This document shows, piece by piece, positions 1-12,300 of a DNA stretch of 64,000 nt. The stretch is from assembly GCA_951217055.1 (NCBI GenBank), contig OX578285.1, positions 52,454,024-52,518,023 of the forward strand, given 5' to 3'. The stretch is from Gerris lacustris (lineage: Eukaryota > Arthropoda > Insecta > Hemiptera > Gerridae). The first letter of the stretch is position 1. Every line of letters starts with the position of its first letter. The position numbers and the translations under genes are program-made. Below the pieces are notes generated by a model. That model was not told the origin of the DNA. It saw only the letters and a program-made list of their open reading frames with translations, and did not search any database.

Positions 1-342
1 AAAGAAATAAAAGTAATAATGTTCCCACTTAAAAGGGACGTCTAAATTTTCCTGGCATCCAGGATTAATTAATAAATTAAACCTGCTAGGGACAACTAGC
101 ACTAGCAGGGTTCGTTACTAGACAGTCATGCTCGCTTGCTGCCAATCAACAGACTGATTCTTTTCTCCAAATCGCCTGAAGGTAGGTGAGGTGAATGATT
201 GAAGCTGAGTTACAGGTTGAGATGCGTAGCAGGTCTAGTATCTTGAAAAAATACTATTTAGTATATTGTATTCTAATATACTTCATAAAGTATAATATAA
301 TACATAACATTTTCTTGTTAATTGATATACTTAAAAGTTTTC

Positions 343-374
<32 letters not shown>

Positions 375-2404
375 ATTAAGTTCTGAACACTACTCTTAAG
401 GGATAGAGTTTCGTCCTAAGAATCTTCTAGAAACTTGACGAGGTTTTTAAGTAGAACTTTACCGCTCCTTCGCACCTCTAAGGCCCTAGATCAAGTGATT
501 TTTTTAATTAAAATGGCGGTCATAATAACCTACACCTAAATCACTTCAGGAATTACTATATCCAGTTTGGTTATGTTAGCGTTCACAATATCCGAGATAT
601 AGTGATGAATATATTATTATTAAGGGAGCTTTACTTTTAAACACGTATTAAGGCAACCATTATGGATAATAAGTCAGATTGTACAATGCCTTTACAGAAC
701 ATGTTATTTTATTATATATAAAGTTGATGGATACTTCAGGTGTAATAATAAAACTTTTTAAATTTAGTAGCATAAGACGTTTCGACCCTTCTAGGGTCAT
801 CTTCATAATCAGAACATGTTATGGAAATTAAATTATTAACAAATTTCAAGGTTCTAGGGCCATATAGTTTGGGATATATAGCAACCATTTTGAATTAAAA
901 TGGCGGCTCAAAAATATCCTTTCATCGTGGAGGTTTACATCGTTTAAACAAGCTTCGTTGCAAAATTCGTGATTCCAGAATTAACAGTTACGGAGATGGT
1001 AAATTAAATAAATTGATTAATAGGTGATTAGGTGGAGTTTGGTCTTAAAAGTAGCACATAAATAGCCGCCATCTTGAAAATGAGTGAGTATTATGGGATA
1101 AAACTGCACCAGTCTTGTTGTGAGAGAGATGACCATAATGTGTGTCATATTTGGTTCTGATACCTCAAAGAATGGAAGAGCTTATAAAGAACAAAGAACA
1201 TCCACAAAAACAAAAACAACCACGTTTACTTTTATATAAATAAATTAGAATGTTCCACATAGAAACAACTGAGTATTTTTTTAAATAATATTCAGGGAAT
1301 TCCATGTGTGTATCAATATCAATACGGCTTATTAATCCATAACAGTATTTGCCCTCGAATCGAAGATTTAGTAATTTAGTTCCTAGATTTTTAGATTCCT
1401 TCTTGAGGTCTAAATTTTCTGTTTTAGCTTTGTAGATGCTTATCGATTATTTGATTGGTACTGTGCATCAATCTGGTAAAAAAGTTTTACTTATTGATTT
1501 TTAACTGTAGCTAACTTAAAAAAATATTAGATGACACATGAAGATAGTACCTAATATTCGTGAATCGGTATTTATTCTACTATTGTCACAAACTCATATC
1601 TGTACAGTTAAATTAATACGACATATTATATGTGTGTGCGAAATTTGTTTGTTTCTTTTTAGTTTATAAATTATGGTTAGCTTTAAGATATTTCATTGTT
1701 ACACTGCACTTATAGAACGACAATTGTATTTTTATTTTTATTTTTTATTTATTTATTTTTTTTTTTTTTCAGGTGAGAGTAAAAATAACAACAACCAAGT
1801 CAGGTTAACAAATATATAAATATAAAACGTTTAAATACTCAACTTAAAACTATTCTATAGTATAATAGTGTTGTAAAATATCATACGTAATATTTATTGA
1901 ATTTTTGTCACTCAGTTGTACATATATTTATAAATATACTTTTTTTATATACTAATAAAAATTTATTGTTTTCTCGATTTAATCTACCTTGATGTACCAG
2001 GCTGATGAAATTACATTTTCAACAAATTAATTTCGATTTAGGTAAATCAATATACTTAAGAGCGATAGAAGAAAAGAAAAATAAGTTCTTCACGCTTAAA
2101 GTGAAAAAAAAATGTAATGGACAGATTTAAAAGTGATGGATCCTCTCTGATGGGGATTTTTTGTAATGATAAGGCAAGGTTATAATTTTACGAGAGATGT
2201 GACTGATTCTCACACACAAGTGTTTAAATAAATTGACATTACATTTTTACTGTACTAAGTTCAGGTACTAATTGAGTACTTTATAATTACAAGCGTATTT
2301 CTCGGTCTAGTTCTATTGTCGTTTGTTGACTTCTAAGACTTGTAGAAACATTTGAAAGCTTAATTCGGGATTAGGTATCGATATTGTCAGAGGAAAGTAT
2401 TCTT
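1..2404. other. AT-rich non-coding stretch
   Basis: I see no credible gene here. Short open frames are in low-complexity AT-rich sequence. A poly-A run lies near 343..369 and a poly-T run near 1755..1770. A single hairpin motif at 777..805 is listed separately. Phrases such as 'atggcggt' near 513 and 'atggcggct' near 900 recur loosely and may mark an old repeat that I cannot classify. Confidence 0.6.
777..805 (-). repeat. GAAGATG-hairpin-CGAAA motif, solo copy
   Basis: On the minus strand this reads TGAAGATG, a GACCC/GGGTC stem with a short loop, then CGAAACGTC. The same layout recurs at many other loci in the window (see findings), often at the ends of inverted repeats. It resembles the core of hammerhead-type motifs known from Penelope-like elements but lacks an obvious outer helix here. 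Confidence 0.5.
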
Positions 2405-2530
2405 CAGTGTAGCTTAATTGGTTAGAGCTCCCGCACACTGGATATGAGGGGGAGGTCCGTGGTTCGAGTCCCGGCGCTGAAGTCTATTTTTCTCTGTCTG
2501 TCTCCCTTTATAAATAGTAATTAAAATTTA
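2405..2530 (+). repeat. tRNA-like interspersed repeat, diverged copy
   Basis: Bases 2404..2482 resemble a tRNA: 7-bp acceptor arms TTCAGTG / CGCTGAA (one G-T pair), an A-box-like tagcttaattggtt and a B-box-like ggttcgagtcc. A 'tttttctctgtctgtctccc' tail follows, as in the other copies at 5 kb, 43 kb and 56 kb. The upstream flank (2262..2404, from 'aggtactaattgagtac') also matches the copy at 5 kb. It is a repeat, not a functional tRNA gene: the T arm pairs poorly and the anticodon arm is irregular. Confidence 0.6.
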
Positions 2531-3140
2531 TTTAAATTTACATTAGTTAACCGGTTAGGTCCAAGGTATATTTGCCACATCCACCTCTCAAGTGTACCTC
2601 AGGTACGACAAATTACTCTACAAGCTGTGCACTCAGCTCCCTCAACAGTTACCTCTCTTTGTAGCCTTATCATTCAACAGTCAGCACCTCAAGTATAAAT
2701 TATAAATTCTCAAATAATCAGTTTTTGTAAAGTTTTTAATTGAATCACACGTCCCTTAATTTTATCATGTCACAAACATGTATTTATTAATTCCAAAATA
2801 AACTGGAAACAACAAAGTCAAGAAAATCAAGCTTACGTTAAACCTTTTTTTATGTTTCTAGTCTTAAAATAGAATAAAAATATAAATAAATGAAATGAGG
2901 ACACATAAAACACAAAGATACTAATAAAGTATCTGCCTGGTCCGGGGTACAAATATACTGTCCTGCGATTCAGATACGTTGCTCTGCTCTTAGTTAAAAC
3001 TTGTACAAATCGTTACAGATAAACCCACATACAACAAATGTTTTAAATGAAACGTGTAATTAACATAGGTTCGAAATTATTAAATTATACGTAAAAGGCA
3101 AATGGAAATGTCATAGGAAATGAGTATGCTATTCTCTGAA
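2531..3140. other. non-coding, nothing recognised
   Basis: AT-rich sequence with no supported gene or clear repeat. Its right edge, tctctgaa at 3133..3140, is the left target duplication of the transposon that follows. Confidence 0.5.
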
Positions 3141-4266
3141 CAGTGGCGTCGCCAGAACTTTTGTCACATGGTGCGGACAGTCTATTGTCACCCCCCCCTC
3201 CCCCTTCCTCTCCCGCAGCATCCGCAACATAAGTTATCACCCCTTATCACGGTCTTGACTCACGCCTCTTAAGTTAATGGGCGAGTTTTACTAAGTTCTG
3301 CACAACATTAACAACATTGATAGGCTCATACAATATGTATTAGTATTCAAATAAAACTACGCGAACTTTGAACATCTTTTTTATTTACACAAAACTTGAG
3401 TTTTTATACACAAACTGTTTTATACTGTGTCTAGTCTTCTCTGTCTGGCCACTGAAAGGATTTCCGGGCCCCTGGGCAAGTTAGCATCTGGGCCCTTTTG
3501 ATAAATGACGGTTGGGGGGTCCGGGGTCCCTCCCCCCGGAAAATATTTCAAAATTTAAGTGCGAAAAGATGAGTTTTAAGGATTTCTGAGATCAAGTTTG
3601 TTTTTACAGGAAAAGATGTTGGGTGGGGATGAATTTTGAAGTTTAACTAAGATGGGCTAAAAAAAAATAATTGAGTTGTTTTGTAGCCGGAAAGTTTAAT
3701 TAAAAAACCTTCTTTTACAATTTTTATAATACATAATATAAAATAAAACTTAATATAAACATAATATAAATTGTTCGCTAAAATAGTGAGATCAAGAGTA
3801 AACAAATCAAAATAGTAAACACATTTTATTTACAAAAATTGCATTAGAAGTAAAAATGTAAAAGTTATTAATATGAGTTTGTTAATATGATTTGTCTGTC
3901 AGTTTCTCTCCTTTAAATTAACATTGACCATATTGAATAAGATGAAAATCATCTCAAGAATCTAAGTACCTAAATGAACTTTGCGTTCAGAACTGAATGG
4001 GGCTCCTCATGGTATATTAGTCGCTGAAGACAAACTCAGCAAATACACATGAACACACTAAAAATAGTATAAGAGTATAATTCAAAGTTACATTTTCATA
4101 TGCTCTAAAAGGGCCCCATCGACATTGGTACAAAGATAGTAGTTTCATGTTTTTTTTATTTGGGGGCCCCCTGGCACTGGGGGCCCGCCCGCAATTCGGG
4201 CCCACAGTTACGCCACTGATCAAAATATCCTTTTTGTCTTTTTGGTTGTAAAAAGACAAAAACAGG

Positions 4267-4356
4267 GCAGCCCCCCGGAGGCCTGGGCCCCGTAAAATTG
4301 CCCCCCTTGCAGCCCCCCGGAGGCCTGGGCCCCGTAAAATTGCCCCTCTTGCAGCC
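4267..4356 (+). repeat. 42-bp GC-rich tandem repeat
   Basis: A unit beginning gcagccccccggaggcctgg starts at 4267, again at 4309, and partly at 4351, a period of 42 bases. It is strikingly GC-rich for this region and lies inside the 3141..5519 element. Confidence 0.8.
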
Positions 4357-4766
4357 CCCAGTCGGCGGCCCTGATAATAATAATCCGTTTAAAAGATATA
4401 GCTAAAACAAACTTTTTTTTTATTGTAACACAGCCACAATAGCCAATGTTTGGGGCACTTCTTTAGATTTTGTGTAAGACAAACACAAAACACACTGATA
4501 AACTTACTTTACTTTTATCTTCATCTATTATGATGCGTGCACTGTAGTCAAGTCACAGAACAACACACGATTCACCGCTCTCTACTACGCGCACTAGCCT
4601 CGTGCGCACCCCTTCTCCCTTATCACCCTACAACTCTACAAAGAGTTATCATTCAAACTCATAACCCTACTCTGATCCGTGTCACGGTAGGCCTACCGTT
4701 TATCTCAATCAGCTCCTGTTAATCAACTATCTTTAACATTTTATAACTGAAGCAAAATGTTATTTT

Positions 4767-4930
4767 AAATCAAATTATAATTATTATTAACTGCGGGAAA
4801 CAGACAGAGAAAAATACACTCCAGCGCCGGGATTTGAACAACGGGCCTCTATATTTCCAGTATAGCGCTCTACCAACTAACTACGGAGGAGAATGAGTTT
4901 CTTTGACGTTAATGATACCTTGTCCGAATT
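4767..4930 (-). repeat. tRNA-like repeat, minus copy
   Basis: This is the reverse complement of about 5182..5345 and includes the whole tRNA-like segment plus part of the conserved tail. It ends in a long poly-T run (4929..4954). Together with the next copy it forms an inverted pair. Its open frame translates to a repeat-derived peptide, not a gene. Confidence 0.75.
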
Positions 4931-4954
4931 TTTTTTTTTTTTTTTTTTTTTTTT

Positions 4955-5400
4955 TCTCTGTCTGTTTCCCGTAGTTAATAATAATTATAATTTGATTTAA
5001 ATTAAAATTTAATCTTTCTGTAGTATGAATACTACCAAAATGGTAAAATATGAATTTCTAATTGATTGTACTAGGTACAGGTACTAATTGGGTACTTTAT
5101 AATTATAAGCGTTATTTCTCGGTCTAGTTCTATGTCATTAATGTTGACTTCTAAGACTTATGTGGAAAATTGAAAGCTTAAATTCGGGACAAGGTATCAT
5201 TAACGTCAGAGAAACTCATTCTCCTGCGTAGCTTAGTTGGTAGAGCGCTATACTGGAAATATAGAGGCCCGTGGTTCAAATCCCGGCGCTGGAGTGTATT
5301 TTTCTCTGTCTGTTTCCCGTAGTTAATAATAATTATAATTTGATTTAAATTAAAATTTAATCTTTCTGTAGTATGAATACTACCAAAATGGTAAAATATG
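4955..5400 (+). repeat. tRNA-like repeat, tail-head-tRNA-tail arrangement
   Basis: It starts with a tail (tctctgtctgtttcccgtag), then a head region (from about 5062, 'aggtacaggtactaattggg'), a tRNA-like block at 5221..5294 and a second copy of the tail. The tRNA-like block has CTCCTG / TGGAG acceptor-like arms, an A-box-like tagcttagttgg, an anticodon hairpin ctata-ctggaaa-tatag (GGA in the loop) and a B-box-like ggttcaaatcc. Two tails around one tRNA block means part of a tandem array with a unit of about 345 bp. Confidence 0.7.
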
Positions 5401-5527
5401 CAAAATGCTATTTTAAAAAAATAATAAAGTGGCATAAATAAACAAGTAAACTTTAAAATTTTATACCCCTCTTGTCATGGCACCTGGTGCGGGCCGCGAC
5501 CACCCTGGCGACGCCACTGTCTCTGAA

Positions 5528-6236
5528 GCACAGATTATTTTTAAAGTAAAGCCTTCAATCTTATCACCGCAATAACCTCACGGTGGTACACATAGGGAGT
5601 TACTGATTCGCTTTTATTCGAAATGAATGACATATTTAAAGTGTCACCTAGATAGCGTGTTAATTAAAATCCGATATAAGGTCGACTATAAGTTATTTTT
5701 AATGTCAACTAAATAACCGGTATTCAATTTTGAATAACCAAGTCTAAGATTATTCGACAGGTAAAATCCTTGGAACTGATAAAAAAAAAAATATATATAT
5801 TATAAAATAAAATGTTTTCCGGTCTGCCCGGAATATAAAGCAAACGCAAATTAATTCGACGAGGAATACGATCGATTAATGATATATTACGAGGAGAAGT
5901 AGAAAACAAGTTAATAAATATTTGTATACGGAGAAGTAGAAGGGCCGGCCGGGCGATTACATAAGACGTGCTACGGCGGTTGTGTAACTACCTTGGGCCA
6001 GTCTGTCTCTTCAGTTTTACTGTAAACATCGCTTTGTTTACCTCTCCCTCGTTAACTAGTCGTCACTACGGTTATTATCCCTTTTCTATTAACGTCCAAA
6101 CAGTATCGTAATTAAAACGTCGACGAGCAAGTTTTTGCAATTTGGCGTGTTCATAATTAAAGACATTACTAAATTTTATTCGTATTTGAAACGAACTCTT
6201 TTTATTCAATCGCGTTAATGGTGAAGGGAATGTGCG
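5528..6236 (+). promoter_or_regulatory. probable promoter and 5' UTR region of the Rab32 gene
   Basis: This is the sequence just upstream of the inferred first coding exon. It has no TATA box that I trust. A 'cttcagttttac' at about 6009..6020 resembles an arthropod initiator. Two upstream ATGs lie close to the start codon. The transcription start cannot be fixed from the sequence alone. Confidence 0.3.
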
Positions 6237-6250
6237 ATGAAATCGTTTAA
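6218..6250 (+). promoter_or_regulatory. short upstream ORF overlapping the Rab32 start
   Basis: An ATG at 6218 opens a ten-codon frame that ends in TAA at 6248..6250, overlapping the start codon at 6237 in another frame. Its context is weak (T at -3), while the main ATG has G at -3. If the mRNA begins upstream of 6218, this could lower translation of the long form. Confidence 0.35.
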
Positions 6251-6309
6251 TTCGAGTAAATACGAAGATGACGACGAGGAAGAAGAATATTTTTCTCCTA
6301 TTCAAAGTC
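6237..6309 (+). CDS. Rab32: Rab32 exon 1 (inferred), acidic N-terminus
   Basis: Encodes MKSFNSSKYEDDDEEEEYF followed by SPIQS and ends in phase 1 before a strong donor (c|gtaagt at 6310). The phase matches the acceptor before 17780. A nearly identical acidic stretch is repeated in the microexon at 9550. No direct transcript evidence is available; the choice rests on frame, donor strength and similarity. Confidence 0.7.
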
Positions 6310-9300
6310 GTAAGTTAATGTGTATTTATTTTCACTCAATTTCCTTTGCTTACTCATATTGAATACATTCAAACATGTCTTATCAAGTGACATGAATTCG
6401 ACGTCGCCTCATCATCATGTTAACAATCAATGCACACATGATGATAATTTAGAGTATTTGATTTTATGATGATTTTATAGAGTGTATTTAAATACATACT
6501 TATTATTTCAGTTTGTCAAATAGTCATCAAATTTACTTTTTCGAGCTTCATTTAAAAACCTTTTTACATTATAAGATTGATTATTTTCAAAAGAAAAATA
6601 AATAATAAGTCGGGTTTGATGACTCTATTGTTAAATACAGTAAATTATTATCCTAAATTCTATACTGAATAATAGTTTTGTAATTAGACTGTAAAGTGAT
6701 TTTAAATTTTATTTACCATCCAATGAAAGTCTCTGAAGAGAAAACCTCTAGCTTAATTTAGCAAAGTTTTTTTTTAGTTGAAGAATAGTTATTTATGTAA
6801 CTAGGCAGCAAAATGAAATTTTGAATTTTACTGACGAGTGATGAGGTTGGGCCTCCGAGCTGAAGGCGAGGAAAAGCTATTGAAATTAACTGCCGAGGCC
6901 GGTAATTCACCTAATTGGCTGCCTCAGCTTTGCCTCGGCAGGCAATGAATTACACGAGGCAGAAATGTTTCCTTTGCTGCCTTGTTGCATACAATATTTT
7001 ATCTACAGGCGACAGAAAAATGAAACTGCTAAAATACCACCTTATTATATTTATTAACTATGTATGTCAATATGATAATAATAACAAAAATAAATTGTCT
7101 ATTTAAAATAAGAAATAAAATAAGAATCTTTGAAATAATAACAATAAGTGAGGATAGAAAACTGAATCTATAACAATAATGAATCAACAACAAAATACAA
7201 AACAAGTATTTATAACAAACTAAACGTTTGAATGAATTAATGCATAAAACCATTAAACTATTTATTTATTTCTTTACTAAGAATATATCTTGCATAAATT
7301 TTAATAAATTAAGGAAAGAAGTAATTAAGATAAATCAAGAGAAGCTGCGGGTCTAATCTAGAATGGTTTCAATAATATGAATGTTCACTTGAAGCTGCAG
7401 GGTCACAGTTTTTTTTTAATTTAAGACCTACTATTCTTTTAACCTATTAAACGGGATTAATAAGTATAAACTAATTATTATATAGCCCAATCTGATAGTA
7501 CGTTTTTAAGATTTTGTAAGGGGTATATTTGTTTCTCACAAAATATAAACTTATAAAATATTCCTTAATAACTTTTATTTATTTTTTGAAAAAGAATTAC
7601 TATGATTTTTTCGTTGATTTGTTAAAAATAGAGGGGTGGATACGAAATACGCAATTATTTTCAAGATGACATATTAAAACAAAGTTGGTGCAAAGTTAAA
7701 ACCAATTTAAGCTGAGTATATTTTTGTACTTAGGGCGTTCGTCCTTCTCTTTCATTCAACACCACACATACATAACCCCTCATCCATATTTCGTGGCTGT
7801 CCCCTTTAATTTTCAATGATGCATTCTTTTAATTGTGTCTTCAGGGGTGTTAATAAAAATAAGTTTTATGCATCGCCCCCAATTTGGGACATTTTCAAGC
7901 TTGAAATTTTTAAAAATTTTATATAAGACCAACATCTTTTACATATTTATTATATACATTTATCTAACACAAAATTTAAATTAATAATTTATTAATTCCA
8001 TAATTATTTGATGTAAGATAATAAAAATCACAGGAAAGTACATGCATCCAAGTATTTTTTAGGGTTTCGTTGGTCATTAAGGATATAATATTATGTTATT
8101 ATATACTGACGTAATATTATATTATATCTCATCCCGCCTTATATGCAAGTGAAAAAATATAAACAAATTTAAATGGAAGCCATTTTTGTTTGGTATATTT
8201 CGACTTATTAATCCAATAAAGAATGTAATTTTTAAAAATGTTTATTTATATTTGTAATCTAATCATCAGAAGCTTTCATTTGATACCCCATCTAAAATTT
8301 TGAAGGGGATTTTGGAAACGTAAAGAGCAATATTGGCGGGAAAAAGTACAATACTTATAAAATGTTATAAAGACATGTAAGTATTTGTACTCTTGATTAG
8401 CTTTCATTCGATACTCCACTCGAAAGTTAAAAAAAAAATCTGAACTTAGTACATTTGTGTACATACAATAAACCTCAACACCTTGTCACATCCTATCGTC
8501 CTATTAGCCTGCATCCTATCTTCGATAAAATCCAAGAAAAACTGCTCCTAAAACGAATCTCCAAAAAATTTCATGCATTAAACATCCTACCTAATCCCCA
8601 GTTAGGCTTCCGATCCCAACATTCGACCATCCAAAAGTGTCACCGGATTGTCGACTCCATCTTATCCTCCCTTGGGCGAAAACAGAATTGCACTAGAGTC
8701 TTCTTATATGCGGCCCAGGCCTTCGATAGGATTTGGCACCAGGGCCTACTGTGGAAACTAAAGGGCGGCCTCCCCTTTACCTACTACCTTATCCTTAAAT
8801 CCTATCTCCATGATAGGCAATTCCATGTCTTTGTATCGGAGATAAAAGGGCACTATGAGCCAAATTGTAAATTTTTCGGGAGAGCTATTTTAATGATTTT
8901 TAATGATGTATGGCGCAAGGCCATACTGATAAGACTAGTAGCTCTCTCACTCTACTAAGTGGAGTGGATATAGGGCACTATTTGGACATAGTGCTAACTT
9001 ATTCTTAATTCTCTGGAGGTAAACAGCTACATGTCCAAATAGTGCTACTTTTTCTATTTATCAAATTAAGCCCGTTGTCACGTTTGTTAATAAATAAACA
9101 GAAATAAGTAGGTATATTGTTAGTATGCAATTTATAAATCATTTTTATTGTTTTACATCAGATAATTATGGAATTTATAAATTATTAATTTAAATTTTAT
9201 GTTAGATAAATTTATATTTATGTAAAAGATCTTGGTCTAATCTATAATTTTAAAAAAAAGGCTTGAAAATGTCTCACAATGGGGACGAAATTTTGCAAGA

Positions 9301-12300
9301 CACTTGTGGGGGGAAGTTTCTCCAACCAAGGAATTTAATTCTTCCTTCGTAGCTGCGACTATAGTCTCGGTGAAGGCCGGCCATAGTAAGAAGAGTAGGG
9401 GATTAGAGCTCAGCGCCCAGCATTTATTTTCAAGACTAGAAATTAAATAAGCCCAAGACACTTAAACTTCTTCGAAGCCCTGTGTCAATATGTTCCTGGT
9501 TAAGTTGATTCCGTTCCTTACATATCCTATCCTTTGCCTTTTTTTACAGATGATGAGGAAGAAGAATTTTATTCTCCTAGTGAAAGCCGTAAGTTGGAGA
9601 AACACTATATTTATCTTTATAATTTTTTATACTTGTGGTGGATCGGGAAAATGGTTTTGTAGAATAGTCTTTAAAAATACCAACTAAGGGCTTACAAACA
9701 TGCCAGCATAAAGAGTTAATCGTGAACGTTTAAATTTATTAACAATTTACACCCCTTTAATTGAGTTTAAACTTGAATACCTTTAATAAAATGTGAGATT
9801 TAATTTTGAATTAAAAAAATAAAAAAATCTGTAATTTTGTTAAGGAGTGAAACTTTTTTATTTTGTATAAATAATAATCACAACTTTAATTCTATAATTG
9901 TTAATTTTATACAGTCAAAACTGCTTTCGGGTCTTTCAGGGGTAATTAAAATGTATATTATATTTTTTAAATGCTATTTTATCTCATGATGTAAACATTG
10001 AAATAGAAAACGTAAACAATAGACAAGAATCGAGATGGAAAACAGTGAAGAAAGAAAATAATATTTTTCTCTTGCTCTTGAATAATACTAATCAATAATT
10101 TGTTCCAGAACTGAAATTGCAGTTTGTTTATCTTCTAATCTGATATTTATTTCTGAAACTAACTGCTGATTTATATGATAAAACTTTAACGATTTCTTTT
10201 GGAGTGTAAGTGCAATCTAAAGTTTAGCAGAGAAAACCTAAGCATTGAAAAGCAACATATAATGCAAATGATAAAAATGCTGGTACTAAATTATCATCAT
10301 TCCCATGCCTCTTAACACTACTGAGCAATATCATTTATATAATCGAGTAGTGTCCCGACGGAGACGACTTACCTCGAAATTATTTGTTTTTGCTAAGCTA
10401 AGATAACCAAATGTATTCCAATAAAAATAAGTGATTTATTCTTCATTCCCATGACTCTTAACACTACTGAATTCCATTTACTTTTAATCTTATACTCCGT
10501 ACTCTTTAATATAAGCTTTAATATAATCATTTCTGCCTAGAGAATCAAAACAGGAGTAGCTACCATCACAGTCATATACCTCACATGGTATTCAAAGTTT
10601 TACCAAGAGGTTTAACTAGGATACAGACCATCACAGTCATATACCTCACATGATATCCAAAGTTTTACCAAGAGGTTTAACTAGGATACAGACCATCACA
10701 GTCATATACCTCACATGGTATTCAAAGTTTTACCAAGAGGTTTAACTAGGATACAGACAATCACAGTCATAAACCTCACATGATATCCAAAGTTTTACCA
10801 AGAGGTTTAACTAGGATACAGACCATCACAGTCATATACCTCACATGGTATTCAAAGTTTTACCAAGAGGTTTAACTAGGATACAGACCATCACAGTCAT
10901 ATACTTCACATGGTATTCAAAGTTTTACCAAGAGGTTTAACTAGGATACAGACCATCACAGTCATAAACCTCACATGATATCCAAAGTTTTACCAAGAGG
11001 TTTAACTAGGATACAGACCATCACAGTCATATACTTCACATGGTATTCAAAGTTTTACCAAGAGGTTTAACTAGGATACAGACCATCACAGTCATATACC
11101 TCACATGGTATTCAAAGTTTTACCAAGAGGTTTAACTAGGATACAGACAATCACAGTCATAAACCTCACATGGTATTCAAAGTTTTACCAAGAGGTTTAA
11201 CTAGGATACAGACCATCACAGTCATAAACCTCACATGATATTCAAAGTCTTACCAAGAGTTTTTATTTTACCTAGGATCCAGACCAGCACGATTCCCTAA
11301 ACTCGTAAACCTCCCTCGATATTCAGTGTTTTATCATGTAAATCTGCAATCTACTATTTTCACCGAATACGGCTCAGGCGTGTGTCCTCTTACCTAGTAA
11401 ATTTATTGTGCCGGGTGTTAATTATTTTTCCCCCTTCACGAATGGTTATACTATACGTTTCTAAGAACGCTTAATAGTTATCTATTTTTTGTTTCTCCTT
11501 ACATTGAATTAAGAATAATTTTGTCAAAGAAGATGTCTCATGAAATTTTTTTTTAAATTTGCTAAATTTAAAAAGGATTTACTTGATGCCCAGGAATTGC
11601 TCTTCTTGAGGAGATTTGCCTGAGAGGTTCGATCTAGAATCTTAGTCTATATTTACAACAAAATTATATTATTAATATCGATTTGGATAATGGAAAACTT
11701 AGTAAGATTCTTTGTACTATAAACTACTTAGATTAGCTTATGTCAGATTAAAATGATGTAATAAGATGCAAAGGTAAGTATTTCAAACACGGGGTATGCT
11801 CTTTAATGTAGAAACATAATAATGGCCAAAATGTTTGAAGCACATTTACTATAATAAGGTGGCGGGACTGTATACACTTTGTTTCATGCTTGCTTGCTTA
11901 TAAACATCAGGCTTTGCTGATATGTTTGGTGTGCCCAAGTCTGGTCACATTGTAGTATAATATCTTTCAGTCGATGATCCTTTTTTTTCTCAACCGATAT
12001 TTTATTTATTTTTCCTCTATTCTTCAGTATTTTATACAGCTGGATAGAAGAAATGGAAAAAAGATAATACTATTTTAAGGTAAGAGATCTTTCGAGAAAG
12101 ATTTTACATCGAATTTTGCTATCAACAACCATCTACTAGTATTAAGTAAGTATTAAGATTACTACGTTATTAGAACTATTTATATAAAGACGCCTATGTG
12201 AATAAATATACATCGATGTTGTTTACCGTACGAACACCGAAAAGAAATGCCAAATTCAATATGGCACTCCCATGATGCAGTGCCCGGGGACAGCACTGAA

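Larger units (their letters stand above)
3141..5519. mobile_element. hAT-like transposon shell, 2379 bp
   Basis: The ends are inverted: CAGTGGCGTCGCCAG at 3141 and CTGGCGACGCCACTG ending at 5519. A perfect 8-bp direct repeat, tctctgaa, flanks them (3133..3140 and 5520..5527). An 8-bp duplication and CAGTGGCG ends are typical of the hAT superfamily. No transposase reading frame remains. Inside are another terminus-like sequence (cagtggcgtaactgtgggcc, reverse strand, ending near 4219), a 42-bp tandem array and two tRNA-like repeats, so it is a nested composite. Confidence 0.8.
7866..9296. mobile_element. 1.4-kb foldback element
   Basis: The left part (about 7870..8030) is the reverse complement of the right part (about 9143..9296) with modest divergence, for example 'ttatttgatgtaagat' against 'catcagataattatgg'. 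Each end carries the GAAGATG-type hairpin motif: minus strand at 7870..7899 and plus strand at 9261..9296. Between the arms lie an 'agctttcattygatacycc' repeat shared with the 43-kb element and a Jockey reverse transcriptase fragment. Confidence 0.6.

Noticed and set aside
5221..5294. Functional tRNA-Ser (GGA) gene
   Set aside because: No long variable arm, poor T-arm pairing, and several copies as part of a larger repeat.
5178..5435. 85-codon minus-strand frame
   Set aside because: It is a translation through the tRNA-like repeat.
6075..6305. 76-codon minus-strand frame
   Set aside because: Antisense to the inferred first Rab32 exon and without family similarity.
10562..11276. CRISPR-like array
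   Set aside because: The 65-bp repeats are head to tail with no unique spacers, in a eukaryotic intron.
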